Shown piece by piece: positions 35,593-43,772 of a stretch of DNA of 64,000 bases. The notes below the pieces were generated by a model. It did no database searches. It saw nothing but the letters and a program-made list of their open reading frames with translations, and was not told the origin of the DNA. The stretch lies in assembly GCF_021789315.1 (NCBI RefSeq), contig NZ_CP084561.1, positions 3,720,001 to 3,784,000 of the forward strand, in the 5' to 3' direction. The position numbers and the translations under genes were made by a program. The DNA is from Arthrobacter sp. FW305-BF8. GTDB taxonomy: Bacteria > Actinomycetota > Actinomycetes > Actinomycetales > Micrococcaceae. How positions within the stretch are numbered: position 1 is the stretch's first letter; each line of letters begins with the position of its first letter.

Positions 35593-36024
35593 ATGAATCG
35601 TTACTCAGTTCCGCTGATTGCAGCCGTTCTGGGCGGGTTACTGCTCACCGGCTGCTCGGCCCCATCAGAACTCAAGGCACTCGACCGTCCGGCTGCGGCG
35701 GAAGACCGGCTCCCGGACGGGGTCCACGTCAGCGACGTCGATAATCCGGAAAATGTCCGCCTGCTCGCGGTTGATGACGGGGTCAAGTACTTCGCCGTCA
35801 CCAAGAAGGAATCCCATGCGGCATGCCTGATTGTTGTTCCGACCGCCACTCCCCCGATGTGGGGATCGAGCTGCTCGAGCCCGGTGACCGACGGCGAGAT
35901 CGTCAAGGTCGATGTCCGCGGCGCCGGGTCCACAATGCTCCTGACCGACGGCTACGACACGACCCAATTGCAGTCAGAGGGCTGGAGGAAGGTTCACGAC
36001 AATCTGCTCGTCGCCCGCGGCTAG
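35593..36024 (+). CDS. Hypothetical lipoprotein
   Basis: A 143-residue protein with a lipoprotein signal (LGGLLLTGC, Cys at residue 21) and a small soluble domain (DGVKYFAVTKKESHAACLIVV, MWGSSCSSP). It is probably exposed on the outer face of the membrane. The family is not recognised. Start ATG with a GAGGGGG Shine-Dalgarno. It converges with another lipoprotein gene, with repeat locus E between them. The domain with Cys pairs is similar in style to that neighbour, so the two may be related. Confidence 0.65.
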   Translation: MNRYSVPLIAAVLGGLLLTGCSAPSELKALDRPAAAEDRLPDGVHVSDVDNPENVRLLAVDDGVKYFAVTKKESHAACLIVVPTATPPMWGSSCSSPVTDGEIVKVDVRGAGSTMLLTDGYDTTQLQSEGWRKVHDNLLVARG

Positions 36025-36033
36025 CCCGCCCGA

Positions 36034-36149
36034 CCCTTCCTCACATCCCGCCGCTTCCGGCCTAACGCGTCCGCACGTCCTGCCGCTTCCAGCCCAACGC
36101 GTCCGCCCGTCCTGCCGCTCCCAGCCCAACGCGTCCGCACGTCCTGCCG
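36034..36149. repeat. 32-bp repeat array, locus E (3.5 units)
   Basis: Units such as AACGCGTCCGCACGTCCTGC plus CGCTTCCAGCCC repeat every 32 bp (starts at about 36064, 36096, 36128), preceded by a TTCCTCACATCCCGCCGCTTCC partial unit. Orientation is as in locus B. It fills the gap between two convergent lipoprotein genes. Confidence 0.85.
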
Positions 36150-36608
36150 CTATGGGCTGACGGTGGCTCTCACTACTGAGAAGAGCCTGAAGTAGTTCGG
36201 GCACACGCTCAATTTCTCGTCAGCCGGGACACGCGCACCGTCCAAGGCCACGTTATCCCCCGCGGACAGGGATGAACCGTCCGGCAATGCCAGTGACTCG
36301 CCGTTGAAAGCAGTGCCTTCGGGGAAGACCAGGGTTGTTGTTTCCCCGTCGCTAGCCCGCACCACAATGCATCCGGCACCATCCGCGGCAAGATTGCCGA
36401 CGAGCTGGCCGCTTTCCTCGGGGGCGGTCGACACTCCGGCGTGCACCACGGCCTTCTTGCCTCCCGCACTCTGTACCACCGCCGTCGGCATTTCCTGCTG
36501 AACCGACGGCACAGCCGACACGGAAGCGGGCTCGCCCTGCGGTGCCGAACATGCCGAAAGAAAAAGCGCGATGGCACCGGCAATAACGAAGGCGGCGCGG
36601 TGAGCCAC
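36150..36608 (-). CDS. Hypothetical lipoprotein
   Basis: A 152-residue protein with a lipobox (ALFLSAC, Cys at residue 20), a linker rich in Ala, Val and Ser, and a compact domain (GQLVGNLAADGAGCIVVRASDGETTTLVFPEGTAF, SLSAGDNVALDGARV) that looks like a small beta-barrel. Cysteines near residues 80 and 137 may pair. The function is unknown. Confidence 0.65.
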   Translation of the reverse strand: MAHRAAFVIAGAIALFLSACSAPQGEPASVSAVPSVQQEMPTAVVQSAGGKKAVVHAGVSTAPEESGQLVGNLAADGAGCIVVRASDGETTTLVFPEGTAFNGESLALPDGSSLSAGDNVALDGARVPADEKLSVCPNYFRLFSVVRATVSP

Positions 36609-36609
36609 C

Positions 36610-36801
36610 TTAGGTTGCTTTCGGGCGATGAACCGCCATATCCGCCAGACCTACCAGCGTCATGGGTCTTTCCGGTTTATCTTCAAGTTTCAAGGTCACG
36701 AGGCCGGCGTCGCGGCGAGTCGAGAGAACACGCAGAGGGATCCCGCCGAACTTCACGAATTCGCCGGCCTGCACGGCCTTCAGCCGGACCTTGTGGTCCA
36801 T
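36610..36801 (-). CDS. Small hypothetical protein
   Basis: About 63 residues (MDHKVRLKAVQAGEFVKFGGIPLRVLSTRRDAG...). The composition looks coding: a short beta-rich domain. The start is uncertain: the frame extends to 36879 and no site has a convincing Shine-Dalgarno. It ends 2 bp before the start of the lipoprotein gene and may be its upstream partner. Confidence 0.4.
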   Translation of the reverse strand: MDHKVRLKAVQAGEFVKFGGIPLRVLSTRRDAGLVTLKLEDKPERPMTLVGLADMAVHRPKAT

Positions 36802-37021
36802 TGTCTTTTTGATGATTGCAGCCCCGCCCATCATTCCTGGCGTGGTTCCCCACGGCAGCTTTAACGTAAAGCCGGGCAACGGGCTGCATCATTGCACGTC
36901 CACACAGTTCATCCGCCCGGCTTCGGCATGTCAAACCGCCGCGGCGCGACTGCTTCAAACCTTCCCACGCCAGCTGCGGCCGAATACGGTATTGCCTGAC
37001 GACCCGATTTTGGAGGAAGCG

Positions 37022-37573
37022 ATGCGCAAAGTGACCGCCGGACTGTTCCACTCCGTGGACGGCGTGGTGCAGGACCCGTTCAAGTTCCAGTTCGACAGCT
37101 TCGATGAAGACCTGGGCAAGGGACTGACCAAGATGATCAACACCGTGGACACGGTCGTCCTCGGGCGGGTCAGCTATCAGGAATGGGCGGGCTACTGGCC
37201 GAACGCCTCCCGGGACGAGGACTTCGCCGCCTTCATCAACCCGGTGGAAAAGTTCGTCGTATCGCGCACCCTGTCCGAGCCGCTGGAGTGGGAAAACTCG
37301 CACCTGATCGAGGCGCCGCTGGAGGAATTCGTATCAGATCTTAAAAAGCGCGACGGCGGCGAGATCGCCGTATGCGGCAGCATTTCAGTCACGCGGCAAT
37401 TGCTGTTCGCCGGTCTCCTCGATGAGTTGACCCTGATGACTCACCCCGTGGTGGCCGGCAGCGGGCGGCGGCTGTTCGAGGACGGTGACCCGCTCACCAG
37501 GCTGGAACTCAAGGACCAGTACAGGACCAGCAAGGGCAACGTCGTCAGCACCTACAGCGTGCGCAACGACTGA
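37022..37573 (+). CDS. Dihydrofolate reductase/RibD C-terminal family protein (2)
   Basis: A 183-residue RibD_C-type reductase-like protein: KVTAGLFHSVDGVVQDP, DTVVLGRVSYQEWAGYWP and ISVTRQLLFAGLLDELTLMTHPVVAGSGRRLFEDG. NADPH binding is expected; the substrate is unknown. ATG 37022 follows TTTGGAGGAAGCG; the 120-codon upstream extension is rejected. It is distinct from the copy at 22840 (different N-terminal loop). Confidence 0.85.
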   Translation: MRKVTAGLFHSVDGVVQDPFKFQFDSFDEDLGKGLTKMINTVDTVVLGRVSYQEWAGYWPNASRDEDFAAFINPVEKFVVSRTLSEPLEWENSHLIEAPLEEFVSDLKKRDGGEIAVCGSISVTRQLLFAGLLDELTLMTHPVVAGSGRRLFEDGDPLTRLELKDQYRTSKGNVVSTYSVRND

Positions 37574-37669
37574 ACCAGTCAACGCTTCGGCTGTCAGAAG
37601 TTTCGCAGATGTATGGTTGTGCTGACGAAAAGTTACCGCACGTCCAACACGGGGAAGTCAGGTGCATGT

Positions 37670-37906
37670 GTGAACGAGTACGAGGCTTCACTGGTCATCA
37701 AGTCCGGAGCGGAACTGCTGTCTTCGGCTTCTTCCGACCCCCGCTCGGAAGAAGGCTACGCGGCGGTCAAGGCCAACATCTCGGAAGCACTGGAGCGGAT
37801 AGCGGAAGCTCTTGCCAACTTTGAAGCCAGTTCGGGAGCGCCCAGCCGTTCTACCGGCTGGGTCCAGGACCTTCGCCGCGTAGCGGACGACCTGGGGGAA
37901 CGATAG
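37670..37906 (+). CDS. Small helical hypothetical protein
   Basis: A 78-residue, acidic, mostly helical protein (VIKSGAELLSSASSDPRSEEGYAAVKANISEALERIAEAL). It starts at GTG 37670 with AGGTG upstream. No motif is recognised. Confidence 0.45.
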   Translation: MNEYEASLVIKSGAELLSSASSDPRSEEGYAAVKANISEALERIAEALANFEASSGAPSRSTGWVQDLRRVADDLGER

Positions 37907-38433
37907 CGCTGAAACGCCGATGACAGCGAGTCGCCCGAAGGGGGGGCACCGGCGCGGGGCCGGACTCCGTGTACACGGGGCTTCTCGGGAGGACATGCTC
38001 CACACCAACCCCCAGGCTGGCTCAAGAGCCGGGACTACTGACCGGAGGTGCTGCAGGATCGAAAACCACGAATCCATTGATGTCTTTTATCCCACGGCAG
38101 TACATCTAATCCGTCCCTCGTGCAGGAGCGTTGCTGATTGACGCTGCCCGAACCGGCAGGCAGACGCGATGACTGGTTCGAGTTCGTCGATCACGGTACG
38201 GTCCACGGGAGAACCACATGGGCGAGAAATTCCGATTGGAGCGTAGCAACCCCGGCTGCCACGGCTGCGAGTTGGGCATGCGCCCTGGCGCCCTTCGGCT
38301 GCTTCAGCGTTTCGGCGGGGCGAATAAAGCTACAGGAACGATCTTCATGGAGAACTTCAGGTGCAATGGGGTCCGCCGGGCCTAGTGTTGGGTGTGTCGG
38401 CACATGCCGCGCAACTACCCTCAGGGAGGGTGC
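37907..38433. other. Gene-poor stretch
   Basis: About 530 bp where every open frame has shadow-like composition. No repeat of the 32-bp family and no strong hairpin was seen. It may be decayed sequence at the edge of an insertion-prone region. Confidence 0.35.
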
Positions 38434-38943
38434 ATGAACTTCAACCAGTCCAGCTCCGAACAATTCATGCTGTACCTGAAAAGTCTTGGTGGTTCAGAAG
38501 CTGATGTTATCGGGCCTGCCTGCGTGGTCAGCGATGAGGACACCGTGGAGACCGTAGTCTCGCGAATGAGGATGGAGCAGTACGCACACGGTTACAACCT
38601 GGTGAACCCTTCACTTCTTCAGGCCTCCGCGCAAGTCCTAATCAGTAGGCGCGACGAGAACAAACCCCTCCGCTTGCCCCGACATCCGCAAGAAGGGGAC
38701 TATCAGCTGGATATCCACCTCACTGATTCCGACCCAACCAGGGAAACCATTCCCATGAAGAGCCTGAAAGAGGCCAAGGTGTGGGCAAGGGAACGACTCG
38801 ACACGGTGGGCGCCCAAGCCGGTGTTATCTACCTCTCCACCCTTGGTAGCACTGGACCGGGAACGGGGACACTCGCTTCCAACTTTGAACGCTCCGTCGG
38901 CTGGCTGGTACCGATCAACACAACGCCCGCCACAACAGAATGA
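38434..38943 (+). CDS. Hypothetical protein
   Basis: A 169-residue soluble protein without recognisable domains (GPACVVSDEDTVETVVSRMRMEQYAHGYNLVNPSLLQAS, DIHLTDSDPTRETIPMKSLKEAKVWARERLD). GGGAGGGTGC precedes ATG 38434. The gene is less GC-rich than its neighbours and stands alone next to the IS30 element, so it may be acquired. Confidence 0.55.
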   Translation: MNFNQSSSEQFMLYLKSLGGSEADVIGPACVVSDEDTVETVVSRMRMEQYAHGYNLVNPSLLQASAQVLISRRDENKPLRLPRHPQEGDYQLDIHLTDSDPTRETIPMKSLKEAKVWARERLDTVGAQAGVIYLSTLGSTGPGTGTLASNFERSVGWLVPINTTPATTE

Positions 38944-39427
38944 AGGACATCCTCGACTGGATCGGCCGATAAGGAAAGCAATCTCCACATCCCGCGTTGC
39001 CATCTGGCCTGTCAACCAGCGGCAAGTAACTCCAGCCAGTGCTTGTAAAGGACGTCCAGTTCGCTATTAAGCGTTAGTGCGCCCATGCTGGAGCAGAGCA
39101 GAGCGATGAATCGGTCACGCCAAGGGCCTTGGAATTGTGAACCTCAGGCGCTGATTAACGACGAGTTCACAGTTCCCTATCAGATCCGTTACGCAGTCAG
39201 CGGTTCTGACGGACTGCGTCGCAGCCAGCGGCAACGGCCTGTCGAGGATCAACGTATCCAGTGCCCCAGCCCAAAAGTCCTCCTAGCACGCTGTGATGCT
39301 CATCCAGGATTCGACGCCTAGAGGAGCAGGCGCTCGTGGCCGCCCGCGTCCTTAAGAAGCTTGGCAACCCGGCGAACGGTGAGGACGCGTCAGGGGAAAC
39401 CCGACCAAAGGTGAGGACGCGTCAGGG
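38944..39427. other. Non-coding stretch ending in repeat locus F
   Basis: About 480 bp. An open frame at 39085-39321 has weak, unsupported coding character. The right end (39379-39427) consists of 32-bp repeat units interrupted by the IS30 element. Confidence 0.4.
39379..39427. repeat. 32-bp repeat locus F, left part
   Basis: One full unit (39379-39410) and the first 17 bases of the next (39411-39427), both starting GTGAGGACGCGTCAGGG. The broken unit resumes after the IS30 element at 40691. Confidence 0.85.
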
Positions 39428-40685
39428 GCGGATTCCAGCGGTCGTTGCAACACGCGTCCTAAGCTGCTGATTCTTCCAGAATTTGCTCGAGGGCTTGTGC
39501 GGGGGTTTTCCAGCCGAGTGTTTTGCGTAGGCGGCCGTTGAGCCCGGCGGCGGCGTAGTCGAGGTCCTCACGCGTGACGGTGGTCAGGTCCATCCCTTTG
39601 GGGAAGTACTGGCGCAAGAGCCCGTTGGTGTTCTCGTTCGTGCCGCGCTGCCAGGGCGAGTGAGGGTCGCAAAAGTACACATCCGCTCCGGTGGCGACCT
39701 TGACGCGGTCATGGATTCCGACCATCTCCGCGCCCTGGTCCCAGGTCAGGGACCGGCGCAAGTGGGCGGGCAGCATGGGCAGGGTTTCCTGGATGGCGGC
39801 CAGAACCTGCTCGCCGGTGTGGCCGTTGGGCAGGTGCAGGAGCATCACGAAGCGGCTGCTGCGTTCCACTAGCGTTCCGATCGCCCCGGTGCCGGGGGTG
39901 CCGATGACCAGGTCGCCCTCCCAGTGTCCGGGAACGGCCCGATCATCGGCCTCCGCCGGGCGCTCACTGATCAGCAGCTCCTTCGGGACCCGTGGCTTCC
40001 GCATCCCGGCCCGCCGGTTTGGTTGGCGCACCGCACGCCCGGTCCGCAGGGCCGCGGAGAGCTCGGCTCTCAGCCCTCCGCGGCCCTGGATGTAAATGCA
40101 CTGATAGATCGTCTCCGGGCTGATGCGCATGCTCTCATCATCAGGGAAATCGATCCGCAGCCGGACACTGATCTGCTCCGGAGACAACCGCTCACGGGCC
40201 GTCAGCATCCCGGCAACGTAGAGCGCCAGGGCCTCGTTGGATGCCAGCTTCCGGGCCTTGGGCCGCCGTGCCAGCTTCTGGGCCCGGTTCTGGGCCGCGG
40301 ACGCCAGGTAGGGGCGGTGGCCCCCGTTGCGGACGTTCCGGGCCAGCTCCCGGCTAATGGTGGACGGGCTCCGGCCCAGACGACGGCCGATCTCGCGCGC
40401 ACTGCACCCTTCCGCGCGCCACACAGCGATCAACTCACGCTCATCAAAGGACAGGTACCGCCCACACGGGGGCGCAATCGAAGGATCCACCCCACCATGC
40501 TGACGGACGATCCCTCGCGCCGCCGTAGCGGAAAGCCCGGCAACCTCCGCGGCCACCTCATCGGACAACCCGGAAGACCTCGCCTCCCAGAACACCCGCA
40601 CAACCTCACGCAACACCTCAGGCCGACCAAAACGTCCCACAACACCACCAATCACTCAGGTGTTGCAACGACACCTAGAACCTGC
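39428..40685. mobile_element. IS30-family insertion sequence, complete (1258 bp)
   Basis: Imperfect 26-bp terminal inverted repeats lie at 39428-39453 and 40660-40685 (21 of 26 match; the inner TCGTTGCAACAC is perfect). The direct repeat CAGGG flanks the element at 39423-39427 and 40686-40690. One transposase gene fills it. It inserted into a 32-bp repeat unit: removing it with one CAGGG restores a unit of exactly 32 bp. It appears intact and potentially mobile. Confidence 0.9.
39459..40655 (-). CDS. IS30-family transposase
   Basis: A 398-residue DDE transposase. The N-terminal helix-turn-helix (RYLSFDERELIAVWRAEGCSAREIGRRLGRSPSTISREL) is the IS30 hallmark; the catalytic core shows GHWEGDLVIG (first Asp), LTWDQGAEM (second Asp) and the C-terminal RGTNENTNGLLRQYFPKG with the catalytic Glu. 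Full length for the family, no frameshift. It fills the element between the inverted repeats. Confidence 0.93.
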   Translation of the reverse strand: MIGGVVGRFGRPEVLREVVRVFWEARSSGLSDEVAAEVAGLSATAARGIVRQHGGVDPSIAPPCGRYLSFDERELIAVWRAEGCSAREIGRRLGRSPSTISRELARNVRNGGHRPYLASAAQNRAQKLARRPKARKLASNEALALYVAGMLTARERLSPEQISVRLRIDFPDDESMRISPETIYQCIYIQGRGGLRAELSAALRTGRAVRQPNRRAGMRKPRVPKELLISERPAEADDRAVPGHWEGDLVIGTPGTGAIGTLVERSSRFVMLLHLPNGHTGEQVLAAIQETLPMLPAHLRRSLTWDQGAEMVGIHDRVKVATGADVYFCDPHSPWQRGTNENTNGLLRQYFPKGMDLTTVTREDLDYAAAGLNGRLRKTLGWKTPAQALEQILEESAA

Positions 40686-40724
40686 CAGGGAGAACGCGAC
40701 GAGAAGTGAGGACGCGTTCCAGCT
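40686..40724. repeat. 32-bp repeat locus F, right part
   Basis: CAGGG duplicate (40686-40690), the last 15 bases of the broken unit (40691-40705) and the start of the next (GTGAGGACGCGT from 40706). Confidence 0.8.
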
Positions 40725-40884
40725 CGGCGTGCCTGCATCGCAGCCTCGCTCACAACTTAGTTGCGTTCAAAGCAACTACGACGCCCCGCTAAGAATGGCC
40801 ATTCAGCAACCTCCCGAACGGGATGACTCCCCGATGGCAGCAAAAATACCCATTGACGAGTGAGGCGTGTCACGCCTACGCTGA

Positions 40885-40899
40885 TGCAACAGTGTTGCA
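40885..40899. promoter_or_regulatory. Likely IclR operator
   Basis: Perfect 7+1+7 palindrome TGCAACA-G-TGTTGCA, 33 bp upstream of the MFS gene start. The layout matches known IclR-family operators (15 bp with one central base), and an IclR regulator is encoded at the end of the module. Confidence 0.6.
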
Positions 40900-40931
40900 A
40901 CAGAAGCAACCCCAAGTTTATTGGTGGACAC

Positions 40932-42296
40932 ATGGAACACCCGATAACCCAACCGGCCGGAGCAGCAGAGCCGCTGACCGGCCAGCAGCCCAACAGCACC
41001 ACACCCCACACCGGCGATGACGTCAGCAAGGACACCCGGCGCCGGGTCATCACCGCGAGCTTCATCGGCAACTTCGTCGAATGGTTCGACTACGCCGTCT
41101 ACGGCTACCTGGCCGGCATCATCTCCACGGTCTTCTTCCCGGAGGCCGACCGCCAGACAGCACTCCTGGCAACCTTCGGCGTCTTCGCCGTCTCCTTCTT
41201 CGTCCGCCCGCTGGGCGGCTTCTTCTGGGGCCACATCGGCGACCGGCTCGGCCGGCGGAAAGCCCTGTCGCTTTCGATCGTCATCATGTCCGTGGCCACC
41301 TTCTGCATCGCCCTGATCCCCGGCTACGGCACCATCGGCCTCCTGGCGCCGGTCCTGCTCCTGCTGGTCCGCGTCGTCCAGGAGTTCTCCGCCTCCGGCG
41401 AGTACGCCGGCGCCTCCGCCTTCCTGGTGGAGTACGCACCGGCACATCGCCGCGGACTCTATGCCGCCGTCGTACCCGCAAGCACCGCGGCGGGCCTGCT
41501 CCTCGGGAGCCTGCTGGCCGCACTGCTCACGTCAGTCCTCAGCGAATCCCAGCTGCACGAGTGGGGATGGCGCCTGCCGTTCCTGCTCGCGGCGCCGATG
41601 GGCCTGATCGGCCGGTACATCCGCACCAAGCTCGAGGACACCCCCGCCTTCCGCGCCCTGGCCGAGGACGAAAACAAAACCAAGAATCCTGCCCGGGACA
41701 TGTTCCGGAACAACCGGAGGCAGCTCATCATCGCCACCGGCGCGGTGCTCCTGAACGCCGTCGGCTTCTACGTGATCCTCAGCTACATGCCCACCTACCT
41801 CTCCGAGGAACTGGGCTTCGGTGCCGGCGAATCGTTCCTGGCCACCACCATCGCCCTGGCCAGCTACATCGGCTTCATCTTCCTCACGGGCATCGCCTCG
41901 GACAGGTTCGGCCGCAAGCGGATGCTGATCACCGCGTCCGTGCTGTTCATGCTGCTGACGGTGCCGGCATTCATGCTCCTGGATACGGGCAACTTCCTGG
42001 TGATCGTCCTGGTCCAGATCCTCCTGGGCGGCATGCTCACGCTCAACGACGGAACCCTCCCCAGCTTCCTGGCCGAACTATTCCCCACGAAGACCCGGTA
42101 CAGCGGCTTCGCGGTCAGCTTCAACCTCTCCAACGCCCTGTTCGGCGGCACCGCCCCGTTCATGGCCACCCTCCTGATCGGCCTCACACACAACAAGCTG
42201 GCCCCCGGCTGGTACCTCGTGGCCGCCTCCCTGGTTTCCCTCATCGCAGTCCTGTTCGCCGTGGAGACTTCCAAGAAGCCCCTGCAGCAGCACTGA
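40932..42296 (+). CDS. MFS transporter, MHS/ProP-type
   Basis: A 12-helix metabolite:H+ symporter of 454 residues. Signs of the MHS subfamily: SFIGNFVEWFDYAVYGYLAG in helix 1, the loop GDRLGRRKALSLSI, RVVQEFSASGEYAGASAFLVEYAP and a second GIASDRFGRKRML. MHS members carry betaines, proline, organic acids and similar zwitterions. The gene precedes creatinase by 33 bp, so creatine or another guanidino/betaine compound is the likely cargo. The first ~35 residues are disordered. Start ATG with GGTGG upstream. Confidence 0.88.
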   Translation: MEHPITQPAGAAEPLTGQQPNSTTPHTGDDVSKDTRRRVITASFIGNFVEWFDYAVYGYLAGIISTVFFPEADRQTALLATFGVFAVSFFVRPLGGFFWGHIGDRLGRRKALSLSIVIMSVATFCIALIPGYGTIGLLAPVLLLLVRVVQEFSASGEYAGASAFLVEYAPAHRRGLYAAVVPASTAAGLLLGSLLAALLTSVLSESQLHEWGWRLPFLLAAPMGLIGRYIRTKLEDTPAFRALAEDENKTKNPARDMFRNNRRQLIIATGAVLLNAVGFYVILSYMPTYLSEELGFGAGESFLATTIALASYIGFIFLTGIASDRFGRKRMLITASVLFMLLTVPAFMLLDTGNFLVIVLVQILLGGMLTLNDGTLPSFLAELFPTKTRYSGFAVSFNLSNALFGGTAPFMATLLIGLTHNKLAPGWYLVAASLVSLIAVLFAVETSKKPLQQH

Positions 42297-42329
42297 CAAA
42301 CACCCACCCAAGAAAGAAAAGGAAACAGC

Positions 42330-43601
42330 ATGACCATCACCGAGAACCTCACCCGTCACGGCAACGCTGTCAACGACGTCGCCAAGCTCGAGCGCCTCAA
42401 GGTCCTCAACAACGGCGAAAAGGTCGCCCTGACTTTCTCGAATGAAGAGTTCGAGCGCCGCCTCGCGGGCCTGCGCAGCATCATGGCCGAGAAGGACCTG
42501 GACGCCGTCGTCCTGACCAGCTACCACTCGATCAAGTACTACTCCGACTTCCTGTTCACCTACTTCGGCCGCTCCTACGCCATGGTGGTCACCAAGGAGG
42601 ACACGGTCACCGTCACCGCAAATATCGACGCCGGGATGCCCTGGCGCCGCAGCTACGGCGAAAACCTCGTGTACACGGACTGGCGCCGGGACAACTACAT
42701 CCACGCCATCCAGGAAATCCTGCGCACCCGCGGCATCAGCGTCCGCCGGCTCGGCGTCGAGGACGACTCCCTGCCGCTGGACAACCGGAACAAGATCCAG
42801 GCCGCCTTCGCTTCGGCCACCCTGGTGGACGTGGCCCAGGCCGCCATGCGCCAGCGCATGATCAAGTCCGCCGAGGAAATCGAGGTGATCAAGCACGGCG
42901 CCCGGATCGGCGACCTGGGCGGCGAGGCCATCCGCAATGCCATCACCGCCGGCATCACCGAGTACGAGGTGGCCCTCATTGGCACCGAGGCCATGGTGCA
43001 CGAGATAGCCCGCACCTTCCCCGACTCGGAGATCCGCGACACCTGGGTCTGGTTCCAGTCCGGCATCAACACCGACGGTGCGCACAACTGGGCCACCACC
43101 CGGAAGATCCAGGAACACGACATCCTGTCCCTGAACTGCTTCCCCATGACCTCCGGCTACTACACCGCCCTGGAGCGGACGCTGTTCTTCGGCGAACCCG
43201 ATGCCCGTTGCCTCGAGCTGTGGAACATCAACGTCGAGGTCCACCGGCGCGGCCTGGAACTCATCAAGCCCGGCGCCGTCTGCAAGGACATCGCCGCCGA
43301 GCTCAACGAGATCTACGTGTCCCACGGCCTGCTCGCCAACCGCACCTTCGGCTACGGCCACTCCTTCGGCGTCCTCAGCCACTACTACGGCCGCGAGGCC
43401 GGCCTCGAGCTGCGCGAGGACATCGACACCGTGCTCGAGCCGGGCATGGTGGTCTCCATGGAACCGATGATCACGGTCCTCGACGGCCAGCCCGGCGCCG
43501 GCGGCTACCGCGAGCACGACATCCTGGTGGTGGGCGAGGACGGCGCCGAAAACATCACCAAGTTCCCCTTCGGCCCTGAGCACAACATCATCAGCGCCTG
43601 A
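42330..43601 (+). CDS. Creatinase (creatine amidinohydrolase, EC 3.5.3.3)
   Basis: A 423-residue pita-bread (M24-fold) hydrolase that converts creatine to sarcosine and urea. The match to pseudomonad creatinase is close throughout: SYHSIKYYSDFLFTYFGRSYA, YTDWRRDNYIHA, WFQSGINTDGAHN, ILSLNCFPMTSGYYTALERTLF, FGYGHSFGVLSHYYGREAG and VVSMEPMI. Unlike M24 peptidases, creatinases need no metal, and the metal ligands are correspondingly replaced. About 20 extra residues at the N-terminus. Co-transcribed with the MFS gene. No sarcosine oxidase or urease is in the window. Confidence 0.9.
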   Translation: MTITENLTRHGNAVNDVAKLERLKVLNNGEKVALTFSNEEFERRLAGLRSIMAEKDLDAVVLTSYHSIKYYSDFLFTYFGRSYAMVVTKEDTVTVTANIDAGMPWRRSYGENLVYTDWRRDNYIHAIQEILRTRGISVRRLGVEDDSLPLDNRNKIQAAFASATLVDVAQAAMRQRMIKSAEEIEVIKHGARIGDLGGEAIRNAITAGITEYEVALIGTEAMVHEIARTFPDSEIRDTWVWFQSGINTDGAHNWATTRKIQEHDILSLNCFPMTSGYYTALERTLFFGEPDARCLELWNINVEVHRRGLELIKPGAVCKDIAAELNEIYVSHGLLANRTFGYGHSFGVLSHYYGREAGLELREDIDTVLEPGMVVSMEPMITVLDGQPGAGGYREHDILVVGEDGAENITKFPFGPEHNIISA

Positions 43602-43615
43602 CACCTGGGTAACTG

Positions 43616-43712
43616 GGGCATGCCCTCCCCGGCCGTCCGCTGTCAGCAAGGCTTTAGTTTTAGCAGCCTTGGGTTAAGTACGACGACGGCGGGCGGCCGG
43701 GAGGGCATGCCC
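43616..43712. terminator. Long inverted repeat after creatinase
   Basis: Arms of about 22 bp (43616-43638 and 43691-43712; GGGCATGCCCTCCC core) flank a ~52-base loop that itself holds CAAGGCT/AGCCTTG. It could end the creatinase transcript or fold in the leader of the IclR gene. A decayed miniature element is another option. Confidence 0.5.
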
Positions 43713-43772
43713 ACCCCCGCTTCCGCGGCCAATGGGCCGGAAGCACAACAGCGAAGAAATATAGTGAACACC

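Noticed and set aside
39085..39321. 79-codon plus-strand frame before the IS30 element
   Set aside because: No Shine-Dalgarno, no homology pattern and mixed composition; probably chance.
42078..43649. 523-codon minus-strand frame opposite creatinase
   Set aside because: Shadow frame rich in Gly, Asp, Val and His; creatinase on the plus strand matches its family along its whole length.
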